The position numbers and the translations under genes were made by a program. Below the pieces are notes generated by a model. That model was not told the origin of the DNA and did not search any database. It saw only the letters and a list, made by a program, of their open reading frames with translations. This document shows positions 49,641 to 58,298 of a DNA stretch of 64,000 nucleotides, piece after piece. Position 1 is the first letter of the stretch. Each line of letters opens with the position of its first letter. This DNA comes from Bradyrhizobium nanningense (GTDB lineage: Bacteria; Pseudomonadota; Alphaproteobacteria; Rhizobiales; Xanthobacteraceae): the NCBI RefSeq assembly GCF_004114535.1, contig NZ_LBJC01000076.1, forward strand, positions 23,188-87,187, read 5' to 3'.

Positions 49641-50807
49641 GCAGAAGCACTAATTGCGGGTCTGGCGATGCAGGCAATGAGCCGAGAGTTCGAGTCGGGA
49701 GCTGGCCGCCTCTGCGACTCGCTGCGTTGTACCAAGAGTGCGAACTCGCGCTTGTCGTCTCGCCGCAGCTGAGATGCCAATGAGATGAGTGATTGGCATC
49801 GGCATCCACACAAGCTTCGGGGAGGTATTGTTTTGAGGTGGCGGCAGGCTCCGCCGGCAGCACAGATATGACCGCGGAGTGCGCTAAAGCGCTCGCAAGC
49901 CCCTGCTTGCCAGCATGGGGTGGTGCTTGGGGTGACAGGTAACAGCATGGCGGTCTCGCGCGTGCGGACGTCTTTCGCGGTGCGTGTCATTGTCGGCAGT
50001 CCGCTGCAAGCGAAGCGACTCGCGCAGGCTCTCGACAAAACCGACAAGATTGTCCGATCATGCCGCCATTTTGGGAAGAAAGTAACCTTCCCAGATTCGG
50101 ATGCGTGGGCGGCCCAGAAGCGTCATCGCGAATACGTTAGAATGTCGGCAGGATGAGTCGAAGAGCAGGCACAATAGTGCCAGCTGTTCGACCTTGTGCC
50201 GATTTGCGTCAGAAACCCGGACAAGCAACATAGGCAGACGCTGGCGGTTAACAAGCGGCTGGCTTTATGCAGCCGCGACGACAACCTCGCAATCTCTTTT
50301 GGCGCAACGCCCATCTTGCGGCCGGATCAACCCGCTACTCAACCATTTTGACAACCTTGGTGCCAATTCATTTGGGCAACGTCCTTCCACGATCGACTTC
50401 AAAGTTCGGGCCAATTGCAAGCGCGCAGCAAAGCTCGACATTGATCGATTGTCTGAGCGGCGGTCAGGCACTGACCCGTCCTGCGGGATGGTGTAGGATC
50501 GCGGCTACTCGCAGAAGTCACCGAAACTGCCGTGGATCGGCGAAGTCCTTCATGGGATTCTCGCCACGGTGAAGCTGGCCTGTTGGCTCATGTCCTCGGG
50601 TCACAGTGCCACATCCTAATCTCCAGTTCTCAGTCTCGCACAATGGGACTTGACGAGGAATTCCGACAAGTTAGTCGCCGTCCAGTTGTCCGCTGCTTCA
50701 TCAGAATTCTCACCTTGGATCTGCATTTTGCGCGACATCAAAGCGCATGGATCAGCTTCCGACTAATGAGCAAAACGCGCACCAACTTCAGTAGCGGTTC
50801 TTGCTTC
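49641..50807. other. Region upstream of rpoN
   Basis: About 1.2 kb. The frame of rpoN is open up to 50532 but the extension has no sigma-54 features. No NifA or RegR-type site could be assigned by eye. Confidence 0.4.
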
Positions 50808-52310
50808 ATGGCGCTTACGCAGAGACTAGAGTTCCGGCAATCGCAGTCGTTGGTCATGTCGCCGCAGCTGATGCAGGCGATCAAGCTGCTGCAATTGTCC
50901 AATCTCGACCTTATGGCCTTCGTGGAGGAGGAGCTCGAGCGCAATCCGCTGCTCGAGCGAGAAAGTGACGCTGCAGCTGCCGACGAAGCGCCGACCGAGG
51001 TCCATCAGGTCAGCGGCGAACAGCTGGCCGACGGCCAAGCGTGCAACGCCCAGGACGCGGCGCCGACCACCTATACCGAATGGGGCGGCGGCGCCTCGGG
51101 TGACGAAGACTACAATCTCGAAGCTTTTGTCGCGGCCGAGACAACGTTGTCGGACCATCTCGCCGAGCAGCTCTCGGTTGCCTTCCCCGCGCCCGCGCAG
51201 CGCATGATCGGCCAGTACCTGATCGACCTCGTCGACGAGGCCGGCTATCTGCCGCCCGATCTCGGCCAGGCCGCCGAACGTCTTGGCGCGTCGCAGCAGG
51301 AGGTCGAGGACGTCCTTGCCGTCCTGCAGAAATTCGACCCGCCCGGCGTCTGCGCGCGTAACTTGAGCGAATGCCTGGCGATCCAGCTCCGCGAGCTCGA
51401 CCGCTACGATCCGGCGATGCAGGCCCTGGTCGAGCATCTCGACCTGCTCGCCAAGCGCGACATCGCCGCCCTGCGCAAGCTCTGCGGTGTCGACGACGAG
51501 GACATCGCCGACATGATCGGCGAGATCCGCCGCCTCAATCCCAAGCCCGGCATGAAGTTCGGCTCGGCCCGGCTCCAGACCATGGTGCCCGACGTCTATG
51601 TCCGTCCGGGTCCGGACGGCGGCTGGCATGTCGAGCTCAACAGCGACACCTTGCCGCGTGTGCTGGTCAACCAGACCTATTATTCCGAGCTGTCGAAGAA
51701 GATCGGCAAGGACGGCGACAAGTCCTACTTCACCGATGCGCTGCAGAACGCCACCTGGCTGGTGCGCGCGCTCGACCAGCGCGCCCGCACCATCCTGAAA
51801 GTTGCAACCGAGATCGTGCGCCAGCAGGACGGCTTCTTCACCCACGGCGTCGCGCATTTGCGGCCGCTGAACCTGAAGGCCGTCGCCGACGCCATCCAGA
51901 TGCATGAATCCACGGTGTCGCGCGTCACCGCCAACAAGTACATGGCGACAAATCGCGGCACATTCGAATTGAAATATTTCTTCACGGCCTCGATCGCCTC
52001 GGCCGACGGCGGCGAGGCGCATTCGGCCGAAGCCGTGCGCCACCACATCAAACAGCTGATCGATTCGGAAGAACCCTCCGCGATCCTGTCGGATGATACC
52101 ATCGTAGAACGCTTGCGCGCCTTAGGCATTGATATTGCCCGCCGCACGGTCGCGAAGTACCGCGAAGCCATGCGCATTCCCTCCTCGGTGCAACGCCGCC
52201 GCGACACCGAGTGGTCAACGATCAACAGTCGAGCATCGGGCGAAACTGGCCTCCATGAAGAAACTCCCAGCCCTCGATCTGGAATCCTCCGACGCCTTGT
52301 ATTTACCTGA
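50808..52310 (+). CDS. rpoN: RNA polymerase sigma-54 factor (RpoN)
   Basis: A 500-residue protein. ATG 50808 is chosen because the sigma-54 N-terminus starts there (MALTQRLEFRQSQSLVMSPQ, then LMQAIKLLQLSNLDLMAFVE). Region I is followed by an acidic linker, the core-binding domain (FDPPGVCARNLSECLAIQL, LNPKPGMKFG), the helix-turn-helix (LKAVADAIQMHESTVSRVTA) and the RpoN box ARRTVAKYRE near the C-terminus. The last 25 residues after RIPSSVQRRRD are an unusual extra tail. B. japonicum has a symbiosis-island copy (rpoN1) as well as a second one. It should serve NifA-dependent nif/fix promoters. Confidence 0.93.
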   Translation: MALTQRLEFRQSQSLVMSPQLMQAIKLLQLSNLDLMAFVEEELERNPLLERESDAAAADEAPTEVHQVSGEQLADGQACNAQDAAPTTYTEWGGGASGDEDYNLEAFVAAETTLSDHLAEQLSVAFPAPAQRMIGQYLIDLVDEAGYLPPDLGQAAERLGASQQEVEDVLAVLQKFDPPGVCARNLSECLAIQLRELDRYDPAMQALVEHLDLLAKRDIAALRKLCGVDDEDIADMIGEIRRLNPKPGMKFGSARLQTMVPDVYVRPGPDGGWHVELNSDTLPRVLVNQTYYSELSKKIGKDGDKSYFTDALQNATWLVRALDQRARTILKVATEIVRQQDGFFTHGVAHLRPLNLKAVADAIQMHESTVSRVTANKYMATNRGTFELKYFFTASIASADGGEAHSAEAVRHHIKQLIDSEEPSAILSDDTIVERLRALGIDIARRTVAKYREAMRIPSSVQRRRDTEWSTINSRASGETGLHEETPSPRSGILRRLVFT

Positions 52311-52770
52311 AAGCGGGCCTTTGGAGCGAGATTTGGTGATTGGTGATTGAACGAATCCGCTGGTGCGAAATTTGAGCATGTTCATGCGTTCTAGATTCAC
52401 CTGGTGGTGAGGAGGATCTCTTGGCCGGCCCTCAACCAGATCGTCTGTGCGTTGCGCGTTTTCTACGGCATGACGGTCGGCCACAGCGAGTCGAGGCACA
52501 ACTGTAAGCCGCGGCCAGCATCACCAGGGGGAGGTCCGGCGGGATCGCCAGCTTTGCGCCAAAGGCGTCTGCTCAGGACCGGCGGGCTCATGGGGGCTTC
52601 AACACAATCGAGGAGGCCTCGGCAGGCGCGATACCATGACCCTCGGCTGAGCATGGACGGATCTGACGAATGGCACGTCTTCTGACGAGGCGCGTCCGAA
52701 CTCGGCGGAAGGTCCAACGTAGCGACGCGGACACACACACACAGGCCGGCCTCTAACGCGATAATCGCTC
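52311..52770. other. Spacer after rpoN
   Basis: About 460 bp. Contains a short CACACACACACA run near 52732-52743. No gene or clear terminator. Confidence 0.4.
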
Positions 52771-53309
52771 ATAAGGTCTTGAGATATTCGACAAGCGCTC
52801 GCCGATCGGCGTCGGTCAATTCTGGTCCGATGACGCCAGGCGGCAGTTTCCTCAAGTCGGTTTCCTTGCCCTCGAACGAATGCCCGCGATTGCTGTTCCC
52901 AAGCAGCGACACATCGAAGTTCGTCAGGCCGGCCGCACAGCTGTCGGTCACCTGTGCTTTCGCGACAAGCCCAACATTGACTGGATCGAACGCACGGCTG
53001 CCGACGCAACGACGTCGGCCGTTGAGCCTGCGGCACCAATATGTGTCTCGGGGTCGGAACGGACCCGTTGTGCAGATAAGGAGCTGTTGCCCCCGCAAGC
53101 TCGGACACGGCGATTAGGTTGGCGAGGTCGGCCGCCGACTTCGGCGGAGGAAAGAGAACGGACATATCATTGGGCGCAAGCGGCCTCGACGCCGCTTGCG
53201 CCGGAGCCGTTCCTACCTCCAAAGCTGCGGCGAACATCACGACCGCCGCTAACAAGCTCGCAAGCCGTCGCGGAAACAGAGATCCGTTGATTTGACTTCT
53301 CGCGATCAT
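52771..53309 (-). pseudogene. Internally deleted c-type cytochrome / dihaem peroxidase-like remnant
   Basis: From ATG 53309: signal peptide (LASLLAAVVMFAAALEVGTA), PLAPNDMSVLFPPPKSAADL, then a jump to ATAPYLHNGSVPTPRHILVP. A frameshift leads to VGSRAFDPVNVGLVAKAQ, GNSNRGHSFEGKETDLRKLP and ELTDADRRALVEYLKTL-stop. The TAPYLHNGSVP and NxNxGHxF blocks belong to cytochrome c/dihaem peroxidase-type proteins, but the CxxCH haem motifs lie in the missing middle. It cannot bind haem as encoded. Confidence 0.65.
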
Positions 53310-53640
53310 TGAAAATCCCCCTCAAGAAGCTGGTGGCGGACCTGTCGCTCGAAGGAGATGCTGCAGGACGTGATCCGCCGAAAGCTATGAAGCGTGGCCG
53401 GAAGCGCAAGCTGGTCTACAAAATGTGCCGTGAGTGGCAGGCGTCGATCCGTCGGGCCTGTGACGCTATCGGGTTCGACTGGTCAACGTACCATTACAGG
53501 TCGCGTCGCTCCGGCCAGGCTGCTCTTGAAGATCGGATCGAGGAGATCTGCCATGTTCGCGTTCGCTACGGCTTCGCTCATATCAGGGGCATGTCGTCGC
53601 CAAAATCTTCTGCCACTCAATACCAGTCATTATTGAGTCG
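53310..53640 (+). pseudogene. IS3-family (ISRj2/IS407-like) transposase remnant
   Basis: Joined frames read LKKLVADLSLEGDAAG with the alternative frame DVIRRKL, then RKRKLVYKMCREWQASIRRA and STYHYRSRRSGQAALEDRIE plus EICHVRVRYGFAHIRG. This is the junction of orfA and orfB in IS3 elements. It is cut off before the DDE residues and frameshifted. Confidence 0.78.
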
Positions 53641-54004
53641 TTCTTTGATTCGTACTCACATGCCTTCACCGCACGAGCATGGGCGCTTTCAGTCCGTGAT
53701 TTCCACGCGTCGCCAAGCCAGATTGGTTCATATGTGCCGGGCACGAACACGTATGTGTTGACCTTGCTGACGAGAAACTTCAAAAAGTCGCTCACCTTGC
53801 CTTAGAGGTCGTCTCGGCAGTGCACCGCCCCCCACGATGCCGTTGGCGTCCTTCACGGACGAATGATGCGGTCGGTCCGGCCATTCAGGCACAACAAGCT
53901 TATTTCCGAGGAGGCAAGGAAGAGGGCGATGGGCGTAGCGCGCATCCCACGGTCGCCGGACGGCTTGCGTCACTACAGCTTCGGCACGGGCTGCCCAAGA
54001 AACG

Positions 54005-54345
54005 ATGGGCGACAACTGGCGAGACAAAAATACTGACGACTACTTCCCCGGCCACATCAAGGGTACGCACTTCAACGACGGCTCGTGGGAAAAGCTGAGA
54101 AAGGAGCTCGATAAGCAATCAGGCGTGACTGGATGGCAAGTGCGGGATCTTCGGCGCACGTTCCGATCTACACTCCCCCGCCCGGGGATCTCGCGTGAGA
54201 TCGCCGAGATCATGCTCAACCACGTAACGGGTGGAGGAAAAACCGATCTCGATGAAATATACGACAGGTATGACTATCTACCCGAGAAGCGGGCAGCACT
54301 GCAGAAGCTCGAAGCTCACCTGAAAAGGTGGTGGCTAGCCGTCTC
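54005..54345 (+). pseudogene. Tyrosine integrase C-terminal remnant
   Basis: Reads GWQVRDLRRTFRSTL (Arg of the R-H-R-Y set), EIAEIMLNHVTGGGKTDLDE (His) and IYDRYDYLPEKRAALQKLEA (catalytic Tyr). The end of a phage/island-type site-specific recombinase. The N-terminal two-thirds are broken into other frames (fragments visible from about 53850). It lies 0.7 kb from the ubiquitin-like operon and may mark an old island edge. Confidence 0.75.
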
Positions 54346-55075
54346 TGCTGGCCCATGTTCGCCGGCGGCATGTCGCTCGGCGTCTGGACCGAGGGCCTGC
54401 TCATGATCAGAGCAACAATGCGTTCCTTGCGCTCGCGCGCAGCCAAGTCAAGCGTGTCAGCGAAGTAGATGTCCTGCTATGAGATAATTGCGGTCGGAAT
54501 TTACGATGATGAGCCAAGTAAATGAAGGGAGTAAATTACGCACGAGTTGGACCGATCAGCTCGTCTGTTAGTGGTAAGACTTCGTCAGAATGTATGTTTC
54601 TTATCTCTATGTTTCGGCGAATGAACGAGAACTCAGGGTCGTAGGCAAGGAAGGCCGGCAAGGGAAGCGATTTCGGAAAGCCTTCTTGGAAGGCGATGTC
54701 CATCAGCGCACTGAGGCTGCATCGAGCCAGCCAGCCAATCTCGGGAATCTGAAATTTCAAACCGCCGCAGTGATGTATGACGCCATCATCGTTTTCGATA
54801 ACACCATCAGGAGTGCCGGCCAAAAATGATCGGCGCCGAGCCTTACGCCGTTACGCTCGGCCACGAGCCCAACGTAGTCACGCAGCACGTTTTCCTTGAA
54901 GAGCAGAGCACTTCATGCTGCTCGTGCGCTTCGCTCCGGATCCTATGACGAGATACAGGGCCGGCAGGCAACCTACTAACTGGTCAGAGTTGGCACCAGA
55001 GCTCTCTCCTTTCGAACAGCAAGGAGAAATCTCCCGAATCGGAGCGGGCGGCTACTACTCTCCGGGTTCACTGAT
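54346..55075. other. Spacer between the integrase remnant and the Ubl operon
   Basis: About 730 bp. Short frames on both strands (for example 54536-54823 minus) show no known family. No att repeat was found by eye. Confidence 0.4.
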
Positions 55076-55960
55076 TCAGCGCGTTCCCCTCCGCCGCCTT
55101 TCACGAAGATGTGGCATCCGCAGGAAGCGCTCGGCATCGGCGTCTCGCGGCTTACCGCGAATTCCCTTGCAGTAATAGCAATCCGGTTTCGGCTTGGCCG
55201 TGGTGAGTTTTGGTACGTGGCCGTAATAGTTGATCAGGCGCTGCGGCTCTCTCATGCCGGTGACAGCAATCATGAACTCGGTTGCGGCGAGCGCCGCGAC
55301 GACGCCGTTGATGGGGGACACGGAAGGCCCTGTCTCGCGCAGCAGCTCCACCGGCACGCCGTAGATCGCGGCGCGGCCCGCCTTTTCGGCGTCCGTGCTA
55401 AGGTATAGTTCGACATCATGCGGATCGAGAGCATCTAGGCAGTGCAGGCAGCCGCCGCCCTGCCATGCGACGCAGATGCGTCCGCCGTAGACGCCTTCCT
55501 CCGGTACGTCCGAGGCGAGATCGATGTAGGACTTCGCGTAGGCGGCGCACAACTCGTTCAGAATCGCGCGCGGGCCGTCCTCATCGAAGCAGCCAAATAT
55601 CCAATTGGCCTGCCTCACCGTAGCGAACACTTCTTCGCTGATCAGGCTTGCCCTTATCGGCGTGACGAGAATGGTGGGATCGATCTCGCGCACAAGACGC
55701 GCGGCCAGTTCGACTTTTGGACTGCCAGGCACCGGGTCATCATTTCTTGCGCCGACGAAGCGGTTGCGATTTGTCTCGTCCAGCTCCTCGTCGTCGACCA
55801 GCGTGATGCCGCCGACGCCGAGCAGGGCGAGGTGCTGGACGAGCGGGCTGCCGAGGCCGCCGACGCCAATAACCGCGACGTTCGTGGCTCGCAGCTTGCG
55901 CTGGCCTTCCTCGCCGAAGAGGCGGATGTTGCGGTCGAAGCGGGCAGGAAGATCGCTCAT
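55076..55960 (-). CDS. E1-like ThiF-family adenylyltransferase of the Ubl system
   Basis: A 294-residue protein overlapping the JAMM gene by 4 bp (ATGA). The nucleotide site GVGGLGSPLVQHLALLGVGG (GxGxxG at 32-37) is followed by LVDDEELDETNRNR, the acidic and Arg residues that bind ATP-Mg in MoeB/ThiF/Uba E1 enzymes. Two CxxC pairs (CLHC 171-174, CYYC 261-264) can bind zinc. Cys in GGGCLHC and Cys124 are candidates for a thioester. It should adenylate the C-terminal Gly of the Ubl encoded upstream. It is the last gene of the operon. Confidence 0.88.
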   Translation of the reverse strand: MSDLPARFDRNIRLFGEEGQRKLRATNVAVIGVGGLGSPLVQHLALLGVGGITLVDDEELDETNRNRFVGARNDDPVPGSPKVELAARLVREIDPTILVTPIRASLISEEVFATVRQANWIFGCFDEDGPRAILNELCAAYAKSYIDLASDVPEEGVYGGRICVAWQGGGCLHCLDALDPHDVELYLSTDAEKAGRAAIYGVPVELLRETGPSVSPINGVVAALAATEFMIAVTGMREPQRLINYYGHVPKLTTAKPKPDCYYCKGIRGKPRDADAERFLRMPHLRERRRRGTR

Positions 55961-56472
55961 CCCCAGCCTCCCAGGGAAAAGTTGGTCGGCTTGAGCACGC
56001 GACTGCCCTCGACAATCCCGTCCAGCGGACGCGGGATCTTCGGGTTGTCGAGCCAGAGCAGGGCGTCGAATCCGGACTTCGCGACGACGATGGCGAGATA
56101 GGGGCGCTTCTTGAGGCGCCACCACATGTGCGGCACGGTCTCCTGCAGCCCAAGGCGATCGGCGTAAGAGAAGCCCGCGGGCCATGGGCCGGGATGCGAG
56201 TGCAATTCCACGAGCGACGTGTCGATATCGTGCGCGCGCTTGATCAACGCGGCGCGCGTTTCATCGGCTAGTTCCAGATAGTCGTCCTGCTGCACGATGA
56301 AGTCGCCAGGACTGAGCTTCTTCGTTTCCGCGACCTCGAAAGTGACCTGATGATCGCTGCGCACGGCGCGGGCAAACAGGAACGCCGCTTGCTCTTCTTC
56401 GGAGTGAGGCGGCAGCAGGTGCGCCATCAAATCATTGAGCGCGCCGTTCTCCAACTTTAAAAATGCCTTCAT
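55957..56472 (-). CDS. JAMM/MPN+ metalloprotease of the Ubl system
   Basis: A 171-residue protein overlapping both neighbours by 4 bp. It has a complete JAMM zinc site: Glu in SEEEQAAFLFAR (about residue 27), HSHP (91-94) and, exactly seven residues later, SYAD (102-105), i.e. HxHPx7SxxD. JAMM proteases cut after ubiquitin-like tails. Here it could remove the Ubl from targets or trim it. The C-terminal part (WRLKKRPYLAIVVAKSGFDA) is typical of prokaryotic JAB proteins linked to E1/E2 genes. Confidence 0.88.
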   Translation of the reverse strand: MKAFLKLENGALNDLMAHLLPPHSEEEQAAFLFARAVRSDHQVTFEVAETKKLSPGDFIVQQDDYLELADETRAALIKRAHDIDTSLVELHSHPGPWPAGFSYADRLGLQETVPHMWWRLKKRPYLAIVVAKSGFDALLWLDNPKIPRPLDGIVEGSRVLKPTNFSLGGWG

Positions 56473-56876
56473 GCCCCCTCCTGCAATCGCACCATGAAAC
56501 TCCGCACCCACGCGAGCAGGTTCGAGCCCTTGCCCACGTCCGCGGTTGCCGACCAGTTCTCCACCGACCACGAGAAATGCAGCCACTCGCCGGAGAAGGG
56601 CGGCGGCGAAGGTGGAGCGCCCGCATTGTTCGGAGCGGCACCTTTGAAATTCAGGCCGGCGGGCGTGAGAAATCCGTAGGGCGCATCGCCGGGGTAGTTG
56701 CCCTTCACCAGAAAACAGACCGGCAGCTCGCTCACCGCCGTGTCGCCGACGCGCCAGCCTTCGGGCAGCACGTAACGGGGAATTCTGAACCAGTCTTCCC
56801 CGTTCGATTCCGCGTGCTCGACGTCGCCGAAGTGGCGGCGCAGCAGGGCCAGCTCGTGGCTGATACGCGCGCGCAT
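56469..56876 (-). CDS. E2/UBC-like protein of the Ubl system (no canonical catalytic Cys)
   Basis: A 135-residue protein between the Ubl and JAMM genes, overlapping each by 1-4 bp. The order ELPVCFLVKGNYPGDAPYGF, then LTPAGLNFKG and SGEWLHFSWSVENW matches the strand-YPxxxP-strand pattern of the E2 fold in prokaryotic E2 families. The protein has only one cysteine (about residue 54), in the early beta-strand and not at the usual active-site position, where WLHFSW stands. It may act without a thioester or serve as an adaptor. The identity as E2 rests on pattern plus operon position. Confidence 0.7.
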   Translation of the reverse strand: MRARISHELALLRRHFGDVEHAESNGEDWFRIPRYVLPEGWRVGDTAVSELPVCFLVKGNYPGDAPYGFLTPAGLNFKGAAPNNAGAPPSPPPFSGEWLHFSWSVENWSATADVGKGSNLLAWVRSFMVRLQEGA

Positions 56877-57130
56877 CAGCCACGCTTCCAGCGGTGCTTC
56901 TTGCCGAAACCCTGGCCCGGCTTGATCGCGATGACCTCGCCCGGCGCAAGCGTCCGTTCGACGTTGTGCTGGTCGACCTCGATCACGCCCTGCGAGATGT
57001 CCCAGCCGCCTAGCTCGGCAATCTGCTCGGTCGTGATCGTGTCCTCGCCCCAGGGAAACTCCTCCCCTTCGATGCTGAGAATGTACTTCGGTTCCTTAGC
57101 CTTCGTCTGATTCATCTCTCCGCTCTCCAT
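56876..57130 (-). CDS. Ubiquitin-like modifier (multiubiquitin-domain protein) ending in Gly
   Basis: An 84-residue protein. Two close ATGs exist (57130 with AAGGAAC, 57115 with GGAGAG). Residues 15-80 match the Multi_ubiq beta-grasp: KYILSIEGEEFPWGEDTITT, EQIAELGGWDISQGVIEV, LAPGEVIAIKPGQGFGKKHR. The last residues are WKRG, so the chain ends in a free glycine ready for activation without trimming. A single domain is present. It would be the modifier attached to targets by the E1/E2-like pair. Confidence 0.82.
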   Translation of the reverse strand: MESGEMNQTKAKEPKYILSIEGEEFPWGEDTITTEQIAELGGWDISQGVIEVDQHNVERTLAPGEVIAIKPGQGFGKKHRWKRG

Positions 57131-57181
57131 GTTCGTTCCTTTCCCGGGCTGCTAGTGCCGATTCAGATATCTCGGTCAGCA

Positions 57182-57213
57182 TGTATGCCAACGTTAGCTT
57201 ATACAGCGAACAC
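57182..57213. promoter_or_regulatory. Candidate operator/promoter of the Ubl genes
   Basis: GTATGCCAACGTTAGCTTAT then ACAGCGAAC. It has an imperfect palindrome (GTATGC...ATAC around CAACGTTAG), and the string GCTTATACAGCGAAC shares 12 of 15 bases with GCATACCCAGCGAAC upstream of the XRE gene. It lies in the 97-bp gap between irrE and the Ubl gene. Confidence 0.5.
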
Positions 57214-57227
57214 ATGCCACAAAAAAA

Positions 57228-57926
57228 TCAAAGGGTCAGCTGACCGCTCTCCGGGCGGGCAAAAAGATCATCGAGCCGGATACGGGCGACGACAGGATTT
57301 ACTTCAAAGATTTCAGCCAGTTCGTGGACGGCGCGCTCCCGCTCGTCCTCCTTGAGCGTGGGCAGGCCCAGCCCGCCGCGTTCCTCGCAAAAGGTGGCCG
57401 CCGCCTTGATAGCGAGAGCGCGCGGCATCAATAGACCGCCGATCGCCCGATTCGCCTGGTACTCCCACCATCGCCCGTCGTAGCGCGACTCGTGCGCTGT
57501 GCCGTGAACGTCCCGGCAGAGGATCTCCGGTCGGTCGTTCTCGTCCTCGAACAATTTCGGCGGCTTCTCGCCGAGCGCGAAGAGATGCGTATGAAGCAGG
57601 CCGTGCCCCGCCTCGTGGGCGAGCGTCGTCCGGATGCGGCGCTCGGAGACGCTGCCGCCTTCCTCATCCAGCGCCGTCGTGATCACGATGCCCGTGACCC
57701 CCTTCGGCCCGAACGATGTATAGCCGAGCACGCCGTCGGGAAGCGCCTCGTATCGCGGTGAGACCTTGAAGTGCTTTTCGACGAACCGTTCGACCCTGAC
57801 AGCTTCGGGCGTGTCGGGCATCAGCCCCGCGGCTTTCAAAGCGTCGCCGCAGATGCGGTCGATCTCCGCCGGCTTGTAGAAAGGGCGGGTCGCGAACGGC
57901 CCCCGATTCGTCCGGTACGTCCTCAT
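57228..57926 (-). CDS. ImmA/IrrE-family metalloprotease
   Basis: A 232-residue protein whose ATG overlaps the XRE stop by 4 bp. The zinc motif LAHEAGHGLLH (HEAGH at 104-108) and the downstream WWEYQANRAIGGLLMP with the third ligand Glu are typical of ImmA/IrrE peptidases. These usually cut an XRE-type repressor encoded next door and so release gene expression after damage or stress. Its pairing with the XRE gene suggests control of the Ubl operon. Confidence 0.9.
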   Translation of the reverse strand: MRTYRTNRGPFATRPFYKPAEIDRICGDALKAAGLMPDTPEAVRVERFVEKHFKVSPRYEALPDGVLGYTSFGPKGVTGIVITTALDEEGGSVSERRIRTTLAHEAGHGLLHTHLFALGEKPPKLFEDENDRPEILCRDVHGTAHESRYDGRWWEYQANRAIGGLLMPRALAIKAAATFCEERGGLGLPTLKEDERERAVHELAEIFEVNPVVARIRLDDLFARPESGQLTL

Positions 57927-58276
57927 TTCTTGCCCCCTTTGGGCGGAGGCTTGCTCTTATTGACGAGCTCAAGAAGCTGTTGCGGCGTCAGCTTCTGATC
58001 GACGAGCGTGCGGAACGCGAAGGCGTAGCCGGGGTCCTGCTCAGTCATGCGTTTGATTTCATCAAGTGGGGCGCGCTGGTCATGCCGCTTGATTTCCGCG
58101 ACATCGACCTTCAGCAGCCGCGCCATCTCCTCCAGCATTGGCTCGGACGGAAAGCGCCGTCCGTGCTCCACGTCGGAGATGAAGGGAGGCGAGCAATCGA
58201 GCTTTTTTGCGAATTCACGGAGCGAGAGGTCGAGCTCTTCGCGGCGTTCGCGGATTTTTTGGCCAAGCGTTTTCAC
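57923..58276 (-). CDS. XRE-family transcriptional regulator
   Basis: A 117-residue protein. The start is placed at GTG 58276 (VKTLGQKIRERREELDLSLR), because a frame from 58339 would run through the candidate operator. The HTH reads LREFAKKLDCSPPFISDVEH then GRRFPSE, a standard Cro/C1-type domain, followed by an acidic helical tail. No Shine-Dalgarno is seen before GTG, so it may be leaderless. It is probably the repressor cut by the ImmA/IrrE protein. Confidence 0.85.
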   Translation of the reverse strand: MKTLGQKIRERREELDLSLREFAKKLDCSPPFISDVEHGRRFPSEPMLEEMARLLKVDVAEIKRHDQRAPLDEIKRMTEQDPGYAFAFRTLVDQKLTPQQLLELVNKSKPPPKGGKK

Positions 58277-58279
58277 GAT

Positions 58280-58298
58280 GTAAGCATACCCAGCGAAC
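58280..58298. promoter_or_regulatory. Candidate operator upstream of the XRE gene
   Basis: GTAAGCATACCCAGCGAAC, adjacent to the GTG start. It shares GC-N-TA...CAGCGAAC with the site at 57182-57213 in the same orientation. Confidence 0.45.

Noticed and set aside
50532..50807. Longer start for rpoN
   Set aside because: The added 92 residues have no sigma-54 features; region I begins exactly at ATG 50808.
50826..52046. Long open frame (406 codons) on the minus strand opposite rpoN
   Set aside because: It is a by-product of GC-rich third positions; the plus frame has all sigma-54 motifs and the minus frame has none.
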